DNA of 64,000 bases from positions 66,260 through 130,259 of the forward strand of contig NMRA01000204.1 of assembly GCA_002633005.1 (NCBI GenBank). The letters run 5' to 3'. Shown piece by piece: positions 44,243 to 55,100 of this stretch. The position numbers and the translations under genes were made by a program. Position 1 is the stretch's first letter. The number at the start of each line of letters is the position of its first letter. The notes beneath the pieces were generated by a model that was not told the DNA's origin, did no database searches, and saw only the letters and a program-made list of their open reading frames with translations. Origin of the DNA: Phoronis australis (Eukaryota > Phoronida > Phoronidae).

Positions 44243-47200
44243 CTGAAAGATGACGTCAAAGTCGGGAACTAAGAATGAGGTGGAACCACGTGACAGTGCT
44301 TGATTTGGTGACCTGCAGGTCGCCAATGCGACCTCAGAATATGTTTGGCAACCTGGGAAAAATCCCATGTTGCCAAAGCAAAGCATCAAAGTCAGGCAAT
44401 GATTCCCACCGCAATTCGTTTCAAAGTTTGTGGTGACTTTCAAAGTTTACTAATGTTTTCCTAGATTTAATACCTTTGGTTTACAAATGTCCCGTCTATT
44501 TTGTAAAACCAGTGCATTTGCCACCTTCAGCAGTCACCTCACATCAAACACACGACGCTTAAATTAAAACAGGAAGTAAACAGACAAAAGTTCATCACAA
44601 GTCGGGTAAGATCTGTGAAACACGCGCCTCCAATGTATGCGATCGTTTGCATTCTATCTTTGTTGGCAAGAACAATTGAGTTAGAGATTGAATGGTGCAT
44701 ATTCCTTTACAACAAGAAATTGAAGAGGTGTGCATAAGTTTCTGAGAACTGAGCAACAACACGACCTTTTAGTCATCGATTTCTACGCAAGTTCCTCAGA
44801 TTTCATTTGGCGACCAGGGATTTTCACCAAGTCGCCATATGCGACTTGTTGCAAGCTAAGCGTCAAGCAATGCATGATCATTTCCTACTCTTTTGTGACG
44901 TTCTGTCCATAACGTGAATAAAGTTGCCACATATGGAGATGATGACAGTATGCACCATAAGCATGATATTGGTGATGACTGATTTGTAGAAGTGTTTAAG
45001 AGCCTTATTAAAAAGTCGATGTCTTTAGCCAAGTATCTACAAAACTGTAGATTTTAAATGAGTAAACGGCTGTACAAAAGCCTGTAGAAATTTGATTTTT
45101 GACTTTTTATCAATCTGCCATAAATTGGGCCACGTGACCACATTTGTTTGGTAAAACCTAGCAAAAAAAAGAAACGAACATTGATAGCAAAACTATTAAG
45201 AAAAAGACTTAACTTTATTTTAACATAAGTGTTCAAGATGAAATCTCAAAAAAAAGGTTACAGATTTTTAAATTATCTTTTTGCTCTCATTACAAAAGTC
45301 CTATATTTTCATAGCCCTCACACAAAGTGGAACATTTTAAAAACAATAATTCTTAATATCGTATTGGACAGCACTGCATAACGCATTGTATCTGAAAGTT
45401 TCATACGAATACGATCACAAATTTCTGAGATATGATGTTCCAAAGTTAGCCAAATTTGGCCACAGTTTCTAGGGCCTACATGACCTTAGGATGCAAAGTT
45501 TGTTGTACCTGAAGTCGCTAGTTGGTGTGAGAGTCATTTCTGCTGTAGTAAACTCCCTTAAACCCAAACCGTGACATCGTAAAAATCACGCAAAATGCAG
45601 TTCCGTTACAATTCGTGATAATTACCATTGAAACGCTTTAAAACCATGTAGATGTACAATACATTCAGTGCCTGGTGGACTAAAAATCCCAAGATAATAT
45701 TTTGTGTGCAATATGACCACGTTTTGTTCATTCAAACGAGTATTGTAAATAACCGGGGTGACCAGTAAGTACACGACCATGATGATCGAATACAAAGCAT
45801 GAAAACTCCGCCCCTTATTCATAAGAGTTGTAGAAATTAGTAACATAATCAAAAAAAGCTATGAACACGAACTGGGTTCCAAAAACGCAGCAACCTTTAC
45901 TAGCGTGAATGAAAAGTTCACCTGATTGAACACCAGTTTCTTCAAAAACTTCTCTTTCCGCAGTCTTCGCTGAAATGAGCAATTAAACTTAAAATTAAAT
46001 AAAGATTATTACATGTTTAATATGTTATTTCCTGCATCTAGACTCCACACAATAAAGGAATTATCACTGGAGACGCACTTCCCAATTGGGGACCAAACAA
46101 GTGAAATAAGTGCTGAGGACAAGCATCAAATCTATATATCCTGCATTTTAAGTATTACAGTCTACAAAACACAAACAATGAAGATATTCAACTATGCTGC
46201 GCAGTGGATCAAACCACACATGCGAGCATTTTCTAAACAACATCACAGCCTGTCCATCACGTTTTCCCACCAAATCATTATCGCCCACGGTTTACCAAAG
46301 GCAGATTTAAACGGGGGGAGGGGTCATGCTCCAATAACTCGACTTCCGTGAACAGCCAGGGGAAGTGGGACAAAATCACAGCCTTGTTTCAGAAGCTCAC
46401 AGAAGGTATATGTATCCTCACACTATATGGAGAACCTGCTCGAGGTCTTTTAAACCTCAGACTGATTCGATCCAGCTGTGCAGGCTAATGCCGCAACGAC
46501 AAAGAAGGTGAGACAAAAATCCAACTTTCTTTTCAATTTTCGAATGGTCAATAGTTACTGTGCTGTCTTACCAATGTCCTCGCCAAGGTCTGACAAACCA
46601 CCGGGAAACTTCCATGTGGTGAACTGAAATGGATTATATCAGACAAGCTAATCATGAGAGGAAACTGTCGACAATAGTCGAGCATGCTTTGCTGCTATCT
46701 TCTGTGCACAAGACATCTTCAACAAATTATCACAGGAGCTGGGTAGCGAATTGTAGAAAATAGAAAGCGATGTTGTTTTTTAAATTGGACCAGTTACTGA
46801 ACTTGAGATGCTGCACACTCACTCTTCTGTGATGGTCTTGCATGACAAGGACTTGCTTTGTATCTTCCCTCAGCACAAAGCCTGAAACAGACCAGGTAGA
46901 ATTGACGGTAACCCTTGCGAAAGACGAATGCTTTTTCCACGAAGAATTTAAAAGAGGCAATCGTATACTATCACTTTGTCATTCTTGTGAAACATACAGA
47001 TCTGCGGCCCATTTTAACAAAGGCGATCGTTTCGATCTAAGCCAAGACGGTTATACGCAGGTTCTTGCTGACATGACCGTGCCTTTTTATCGGAGTAAAA
47101 CATTGCGATTGATAATTATTATTATATATTTTTTCTTCAATACGTACACCACATAAAAAAGCTAGTAAAACTCCTTTTCACACTGGGTGATAATGACTTC

Positions 47201-50200
47201 ACTTACATTTCCCAGGCAACTTAATTTTTATGAATAGCTAACTTTATTGAACAAATTTAATTTTGTTGTGAAAATATAATTGAGAAAATAAACACTGCCT
47301 GACCTGAAGATGAGCTGTATCACTTAAAGTCGTGACGCACCTAGCAAATTTTAGCAACTTTTGAATTGGACCATTTATTGCTATAAAATGGACCTCAACT
47401 AGACAAGTACATTCATCATTTTAGGAGTGCATAATTATTGTACTTGGGAAGAAAAGAAAAATCGTTGAAAGTTGAATTCAACAAGTTGAAATTCAAGGGT
47501 GGTCTTTTTATGAACCGAAAGCAACAAGGCAGGTAGACAAGTAGAGATAGAGCTGAATTGATGACCAAACAGGAGACACATGATGAAGTTGGCACTTGGT
47601 GTAGCTCTAATGATTACTAGCGACATCCAGCAGCCAGATAGTTAACTAATTCAAGAGTGCTCCTCTGACAGCAATGGTTGGATATAACGGGAGCATGCCC
47701 GTTATTCAGTGGAGAAAACTGGATCCGACTATCGTCCCTAATAGAGTCAGGCATAGATCAGGATACCGTTTAATGAAAAGTGACATAAGACAGAAATTTG
47801 GTATTACGCTCCAGATAACAATTGCTGAAAGATAATTAAATCTCACGTCAGCAAAGGAATAAAGTAATATGACAATGAGAAAATTTATACAAATGATTTG
47901 GCCAGGCAATTATACGATAATGGAGACATGACTAAACTTTTATTTGGCAATTTTGAAGTGGGAGTGCAAGACCAAATTTCTGTCCCAAGTCGTAAGTAAT
48001 TTTTCATGAACACAGACCCCAGAGCTAAGTAACAATTCCAAATTCAGCCGGTTTGCGTAAAACTTATATGCTGGATAGTAGAAATGATGTCACATTATCA
48101 CACACTACATTGTCATTGTTAAAGACATATTTGATGTCATGCAACACACAAAATTATCCAGCATGGCCCAGTTGCATAAATGTTATACGCCCTATAGCAA
48201 CAATGACGTCGCATTATCACGCGCCACGTTGTGATTGCTGAACAATGCACTTGACGTCATACAACAATAAAACTTATCCAGCGGATAAGTTTTGAAGCTT
48301 TGTGCAACCCAGTCCAGATCAGTATTACGAATTTTATACAACCCAGCCCTATTATTGCAAGACTTCACCCATTTGGTTTGATGACACCAGCACACCAAAG
48401 TACTCTTTATGCTCTTTATACTCTTAGGAGAAAGCTTTGATAGAATAAGATAAATAATTTTCAATTTTGTATCCATGACATAATTCCTCAAAATCTTAAA
48501 AATCTTTCCAAATTGCTGCTGCACAAACGGTCTTTACTTGTTCTAGTGAAAGGTGATGTGTACATCAATTAGCTGACATGTACAACTATCAACGAGAGGG
48601 ATTTAACCCACACCAGTTGTTCAGGTAATGCACATCCAATTTCTAATGATGTAGTTTCAAATGCCAATGCTCCATGAAAAACATACCACCTACCACAATA
48701 TTCTAAGTATTATAAGGACAAATTCGATGACTATGGCCATTACCACTGTCAAACGTGATTACTTAAAAAAATTTTTTCCCAATATCGGGTCCAAAATTGA
48801 AGAACTGACAACCTACTGACCACACCCACTTTATAACCCATATACCCCGTGCACTTAATAACCTGAGTCACGTGAATTTGACAACTCACCAGCTACGCCC
48901 ACTTGATGAGTGGCATACACTGGCAGAAGGTCTGGTTTTTCTCCATGGATCCACAACTTTAACACTGAGAAGTCCTCATGGGAGTGGTGGAACTGAAATC
49001 CCAACATGGCAGCCGCAGGGATGAGATAACTATACAAAATGGGGACCTTGAGCAACACGCAGTTGTGGCCATCTTGAGTCCATCGCTCTAAACACTCTGG
49101 AAAACAAAAAACACAAATAAACAGAAAAACCTGATCTAACTCCCCCCCCCCCCATTGCAAAATTATGATTAGATTTAAGTTTAGTTTACGAAAGCATGGG
49201 TAAAAAATGGACTAATCCGTGACAGAGAAAATTATTAGGATCTCTTAAATTTACATTTCGTCTCAGGCAATGCACACGTGCACCCATCTTCAAAATTGCA
49301 CATTTAGGGTTGGTCAAGAGGTCTCGTCTATCAGATGTCAAAGCCGTCATAGTGACAGCCAAAAAAATGATAGTTTGGACAGCATGGCGGAGAGAAAAAA
49401 GACAACCTGTTTGAAGACATCCTCAGTGAAAACAATGGCCAAACAAAGAATTTTAACATTTCCGATTACTGAATTTTAATGAAACCAACATTTCATTGTT
49501 TTAGTTTGATAATTATTCAGATATAAATCGAGATTACAGACTACTACTATCTATTTTTACCATAAATAATATAAAGATGATTAGAAAATGGTGGCGCCCA
49601 CATTTTGCAGACGAACACCTCCCAGTCCAGCGACGTCAGAGTGACCTCATGCGGAATCCCTGCATGCGGCCAGTGGCAATCTCGCAAATTTGTGCTCTGG
49701 CTCGCCCCATACTCACATACTCAGTTGGAATCATTCAGGCTGCACAAAGCACATTAAAGATTTTTAAAGCACATAATTATATACGTGTCATATAAACTAA
49801 CTTCTGATTCAGAGCTGACTTCAGGACTTTGAAAGGAAAGAATAGTATGCTATTGCTCGAAACCATGGTCCACAAGCTGGCTTGTCACAGCAACTCATTC
49901 CATGTGCCAAGGACGGTCCCACAAAGTAACAAACTGCCAGTTCCCTGCAAGCCCAGACATCACTTCTCAACCGAGTGAGGACTACATTGAAACCAATCTG
50001 ATCCCAGTGAGTAGTCAAAATCAGCAAAGCCTTGAGTTGATAGCTGGTTTCACAAGATTATGCATGCGACAAGACCTGCCCGCATGTATGTAATAAAGTG
50101 TGTAGGCTCCTACCTTTCAAGATGTCAGCGAAGTGTCCAGCCTGCACTTGATCATCCAACTGTCCAACATCAACATGAATACTGTTGTATTTGTCAATGG

Positions 50201-50405
50201 TAGACTCGAGTTCATTGACACTGGAGCTAAACGCTCTTCCTAATAACAGGTTCCTACATGGGCTGGTACCAGGTGAATTGCATTGCCGCAACAGCAGTAA
50301 GACAGCTCGGTGGTATTCTCGTTTCCCGCAAGTGGCAAAGGGAAATAGAGAAAATGGATGCGACACCACAGACCTTAAAACTTTTGAGGACATTGCAGCT
50401 ATCAT
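43911..50405 (-). CDS. NUDT6: NUDT6-type Nudix hydrolase (six exons)
   Basis: Minus-strand model: 50405-50114, 49096-48890, 46881-46823, 46623-46572, 45969-45922, 44242-43911, giving 329 aa with every phase closing. Nudix enzymes hydrolyse nucleoside diphosphate derivatives. Residues 195-217 form a complete Nudix box, G-x5-E-x7-R-E-V-F-E-E-x-G-V, with metal-binding REVFEE intact, split between exons 4 and 5. Before it are the NUDT6-specific helper domain (VPILYSYLIPAAAMLGFQFHH, YATHQVGVAG) and after it AFGRSDIYIVCRMKP and the conserved C-terminus with GFDKVD, PAVYSGLYYKLFHR. Human NUDT6 is similar in length (~316 aa). The first ~45 residues are basic and hydrophobic, possibly a mitochondrial signal. 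The exact substrate of NUDT6 is not settled. No AATAAA-type signal was found in the ~800 bp after the stop. Confidence 0.96.
45150..45490 (+). repeat. Dispersed AT-rich repeat, copy 2
   Basis: In the last intron of NUDT6; shares ordered blocks with 42880-43155 in the same orientation. Confidence 0.7.
45922..45969 (-). CDS. NUDT6: NUDT6 exon 5
   Basis: 48-bp micro-exon after GCTCATTTCAG, encoding AKTAEREVFEETGVQS, the catalytic half of the Nudix box. Donor G|GTGAAC. Confidence 0.95.
46572..46623 (-). CDS. NUDT6: NUDT6 exon 4
   Basis: 52-bp micro-exon after ATCCATTTCAG, encoding WKFPGGLSDLGEDI, the first half of the Nudix box. Donor G|GTAAGA. Confidence 0.95.
46823..46881 (-). CDS. NUDT6: NUDT6 exon 3
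   Basis: Follows GGTCTGTTTCAG. First Nudix-fold strands: GFVLREDTKQVLVMQDHHRR. Donor AGA|GTGAGT, phase 0. Confidence 0.95.
47674..47735. repeat. Palindromic hairpin repeat, copy 6 (deleted)
   Basis: In NUDT6 intron 2. Keeps GGTTGGATATAACGGGAGCATGCCC, the loop GTTATTCAGTGGAGAAAACTGG and a final ATCCGACTAT, but has lost most of the inner stem on both sides. Confidence 0.75.
48040..48310 (+). repeat. Diverged ~125-bp direct repeat
   Basis: Two adjoining units in NUDT6 intron 2 share GA(T/C)GTC(A/G)CATTATCAC, then a GTCAT/GACGTCAT(G/A)CAACA segment and (A/T)TATCCAGC. A related piece, GTTGCATAAATGTTA...CCCAGT, recurs at 53480. Confidence 0.6.
48890..49096 (-). CDS. NUDT6: NUDT6 exon 2
   Basis: Follows TTGTTTTCCAG. 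Encodes the N-terminal NUDT6 domain: WTQDGHNCVLLKVPIL, LGFQFHHSHEDF, ATHQVGVAG. Donor G|GTGAGT. Confidence 0.96.
50114..50405 (-). CDS. NUDT6: NUDT6 exon 1
   Basis: Starts at the first ATG after an in-frame TGA upstream. Encodes 97 residues plus one base: the basic N-terminus, then an IHVDVGQLDDQVQAG strand region. Donor AAAG|GTAGGA, phase 1. Confidence 0.88.
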
Positions 50406-52055
50406 AAGGCAGTAGTAGAAACAGCTGTTGTCATTATCCTCAATGTCATATCAATCCTGAAAAACAATGAACATTAACTTTGAATTAATAATAAATAATA
50501 AATTCAGCTTCCATCACAAAAACATCACTTGATTGAGACTATTACCAGAGCTTGGAATGACCAATGACAAAAAGAGGAAAAGTTTCAAGATGTATCGTTC
50601 CACAAATAAATAGACCTGTGAGATAGAAATATTTTTTGTATTGAAAATTCTAACTAAAATCAACGTTGTTGCATGAAAAAAGCCAAAATTATGGTAAGGG
50701 ACAAAAAATAGGAAACTGCATCAAATAAGAGGAAATGGAAACCAAAAACAGAAGAAATCTTAAAAGAGAGAAATTCCGAGACCTGTATTACTGAAATTAA
50801 ATTGGTCTCGAAGTGTTCCTTAGTCAAATTGGAGAATATTTCAGAGCTTTTCTTACAGCTTGAGACTGGGCGCTTCAAACTGGTTTGTAACAGCGTGCGT
50901 TGTGCAGTCACAATAAATAATGAACTGTCAATTCTTTACAACATACAACATAAATCACTGCTTGCCTGAGTAACAAACAACTCAAGACCAAATTTACAGA
51001 AGTACGTGGTCTAGAACAATAGTTTGCTTCTAGGATAGAACATGGGTTTATAGCCGCTTTGAGCATGTCTGCCCATGTCATCATACAGCACAAAGAGTAT
51101 CACAATAACCAAGTCCATACATGTCACAAATCTGAGACCTAACCTATGACTTGCATGCACAAGCCTCATACTGTGTTTATAACTGTTATGTCATGGTTTT
51201 CACTAGAATTGCAGAGTTCAAAATAACCTTATATGGCACTGGTAGCTAGAATCCTAGATTGTGTAAGTTGTGCAAAACAATTCTCTGAAATGTGATTATG
51301 ACTCATGAGCAGTGAGCTCTAGTTCTGACAAACAAGTTTTCAGTTGAGACCTAACATAGTGAATAGTTGTATCTTGTAGATCTCTAGAAAATACCCACAT
51401 AAAAGCGTAACAGAGTTGTGTTTGAAAGAGGTTTTCATAAATGGTGATGGCGACCTCATTGGTTTTAGAGTTAAAACCAGTGGCACACTGAACACAGAGT
51501 TGAGTTTGAAAGAGGTTTTCATACAATAACATTATGCTTGCTTAAATGTTCCATTTTCTAAGTCCCAAGGAAACTGGACAAATTATTGGACACAGCAAAC
51601 GTCTGGAGCAATGAACAATTTAGAAGAATTCTCCCCCAATTTTGTACTTGAAACTGTTATTAAGCCACCTTTGAAATCAGATGATTTTCAATAATTGCGA
51701 TTGAGGCTGTGCACATGCTTTTGTCCGAGTAGTGCAGAACTAACTTCATGTCTCTTCCAGCATCAAAACTGGCCACTTAGCCTCAATATCATCAGAAATC
51801 TGGGACTTTTATGTAATGTTTGATTTGGTTTAGCACTGTCAAAACCATAGTGTTCCGTCTGAAGAAAATTTAATTTCAAAAATATCATCTGAAAATGAAC
51901 AAAAAGTGCATAAGTAAAATCTACAAGTTTTTAAGTCTCAAAAAACAATCGGTAAATGCACCGATTTTCGTCTCAGTTCTTCTATGCGCGTTTCTCCCGA
52001 GAGGCTAGTACCTAACGTGCAGACGAGCACTCTAGATTGGAACGCTAAGTCCCGC
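50406..52055. promoter_or_regulatory. Head-to-head intergenic region NUDT6 / NDFIP
   Basis: 1.65 kb between two divergent start codons, so it must contain both 5' ends unless further 5' exons exist. No TATA or CpG island is clear. Two short copies of GTTTGAAAGAGGTTTTCATA lie near 51421 and 51508. Otherwise nothing was recognised. Confidence 0.5.
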
Positions 52056-52115
52056 ATGGCTGAACTGCACATGAAAGAAGATGGCGGACGACCATTGGAG
52101 CCTCACGACGATAAG
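52056..52115 (+). CDS. NDFIP: NDFIP exon 1
   Basis: ATGGCTGAACTGCAC to GATAAG|GTATCC, 20 residues, phase 0. Chosen because it joins exon 2 in frame to give DDKLRTEEED, comparable to the QQLQNEEE stretch of vertebrate NDFIP1. A second in-frame ATG is at 52071. Confidence 0.8.
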
Positions 52116-55100
52116 GTATCCTGACTACATTATCAATATATAATGTATATTACTCCCAGGTATTTATAACAACGTGACTTTGATGTTTTAGTCAGTTCGA
52201 GGCATAATTCGCAGAAAAGCTTCTGGCGTATGAAGCTCCTATAGGAGCATCAGCACAGCTTGCGCACCAGCACAGACGATGGTCATTGACATTGTCTGTG
52301 TATAAACTATTCTATGAGACTATGCGGTACTGTAGGCAATGACCATCGCCTCTGTTGGCCCGAACCAGAAGTGATGCAGCTCCTATAGGCGCTCTGTACG
52401 CCGGAAGCTTTTCAGCGAATTATGCCTCGCACCGACTAAACCATCAAAGTCACGTTATTATAAATACCTTTTGCGCATAAAGGAACACCTTAGGAGGTTG
52501 TCGATGTGTTTAATTCCTTCCAAAACGAACAAATACTCCCGTTATGAAACTTTTTCTTCGAGCAGTCCCTATTTCAGTTCCCAAAATCGTGAACTCAACA
52601 TTTTCACTCGGCGCATGCCAAGACTGGGATTTTTTTAACCAGGCCGAAGGTCAGAAGTTGCGGTCCTACCAGCGAATTTTGAAAGCTGAAGTTCCCGCCC
52701 TTCGCGTACGTGCTGCCGGGAACCAGCCGTGCATTTGCCGTGTTGTTAAACATTAAAATGTCAAATATGTGCACTAAGACTATTAAATGTCATATCAACA
52801 ACATTTATTTTTATCAAATACAAACAATAATTTATTGAAATACAATCAGTTTCAAGTAACGCCAATTAAAGACGAGTATAAGTGGTGGCATTTTGGAAAC
52901 GAACATTTGACTGACAAGACCACAATGGCTCACCTTTGGCCTATTTAAAGATTGAGGTCATGAAGTCACATCACCTAGCGAGCACGGTAAAAATTGGAGC
53001 GTGCGCAGTATAAAAATGGTGAGTTCACGATTTTAGGAACTGAAATAGGGACTGCTAGAAGAAAAAGTTTCATAACGGGAGTATTTGTTCGACTTGGAAG
53101 GAATTAAACACATCGACAACCTCCTAAGGTGTTCCTTTATGCGCAAAAGGTATTTATAAGAACGTGACTTTGATGGTTTAGTCGGTGCGAGGCATAATTC
53201 GCCAAAAAGCTTCCGGCGTACAGAGCGCCTATAGGAGCTGCATCGCCTCTGATTCGGGCCAACAGAGGCGATGGTCATTGCCTAGCGGTACTGCCACTGA
53301 TACTGATACAGTCAGTGACTGTCAGTGTCACTGATAGTGATGCATGGATGCTTCTCAGCTCATTGCTAGATTATGTGCGTGAGCTTTTACCTAGCTGTCT
53401 TACGCAATGATATTTAGACACGTTGTCTCGCACAATGAACTTTAAACTCGCCTACGCCGCTAAACCACGTCCCTGCCTGTTGCATAAATGTTACAGAACC
53501 CAGTCGATCATGCTTAGCTCGCTCTCAGCTGATAATGGCCATGATAATAGGCTTTTTGAAACATATAATTTAATGGATATTACGCAGGTTTTTGTGTAAA
53601 GTATATAAATTAATTTTAAAAAATAAGGCAAAATCTAGTTTAATTGTAACTAAAATTCACAGAGAAGTAAAAAATAATATATAATTGCCTAAAAATATTA
53701 AACAATGAATGAAATAATAATCAAATTAAATGACCTGCTGAATGCAGACGATTTTTCACCTTTTCGTTATTATTTTTTGAATTTTTTATTAGCAAAAGAA
53801 TTCATATTTTTAGCATAAAACTTATAATAAATTTATTAGGCCTAATTAAAGACATTTTAAAAATATTTTTGTATTTCTTAAAAATTGATTTGCCTCATCT
53901 TACAGTTACAGTTCGGTGCGGAGATCCGGAAACCGTATTGTCGAAGCAAAACAACAGAAAAATAAGAAACAAATATTTTCGTCTATCTTATCGTATCCAC
54001 ACTAGTGGATCAGGATGGACAGCCGACCAAGATATGAACCAGTAGGTTTTTAGGTGTTTCGAGGGAAACACTGTGGTGAATCTGCAGTGAGTGTACAAGA
54101 TGCAGACAGTATTGTAGTACCCTCGGGGCCTCGGGCTCTCGCCCTCTGCTCAGGCAGTCGCTCGATCTGGCTCTAGCACTCTGGCTGTAGGCAACACGTA
54201 GCCCCTCGGATGGCTTAGGGTCTACAATACTTCCTATCGCTTTCTGTACAAATTTCTTTCGGTGTATTGTAAACAGGCGGTTGGCGAAATCTGCTCGCCG
54301 ATTAAGAGTTTTCACCTCGTCAAAAATACATTCTACATCTTATAACTACCTCTTAAAAAGCGCTTACTTTCTTCTGATCAGTGATCCTTTCTGCTTCTGC
54401 ACATATCTTTGATGAAGCATTGCTACGACAATTAAGGTGACCTTGGCAAAGAATTCCAATTTCACTTTTTCAGTCACCGCGCGCGTGATAATTAAACCTC
54501 AAAATATCTCGATAAATTGAGTCACGTGAATTAGGCAAAGGTTAGCATGAGGGCCGAGAAAAGCGCGTGACCTGGTGCGTGACAGTTTGCAAAATAGCAC
54601 GGAAGGCGAAATTTGTAAGATTAGTGTTTCTTAGACTTTTTGTTCATCAACAGGCATGATTTCGCACAACTTCCTCAAAATGGCACCCGGTAAGAGAGAC
54701 TCGAGCTAACTGCGACAGATTTCATGGATATGATCAAGTTATGTTGACTAAATTATATTTAGAGTCATAATATGCATTAAGTATAACTCCATATGCATTT
54801 ATGCATGTTTCACTTGGTTTTATTTTCTGTATTTTGAAATGAGTAACTTTTTATTGGGATATACTATCAACCCTGTATGCCTGGTCGATGTAATTGCCTA
54901 CCCTAGCGCTAGGCGGGCTAGTCAGCCAAAACTGATGCCTTCACCAAACTGAAGCTACTGTAATTTCCTAAATACTGCCAGGGGTTTATGGGTTTCTTAA
55001 TGGTTATCGGAACCGAAATTGACGACAGTGAGTGCTCAGTTATGCAGGTCATAGTCACAGTGAGGAAGTGTCCTGAGAAACTATTACGCACCACACGGCA

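Noticed and set aside
54680-54689. ATGGCACCCG|GTAAGA as an alternative NDFIP first exon
   Set aside because: Joining it to exon 2 gives GCT TAG, an immediate stop; the exon at 52056 joins in frame.
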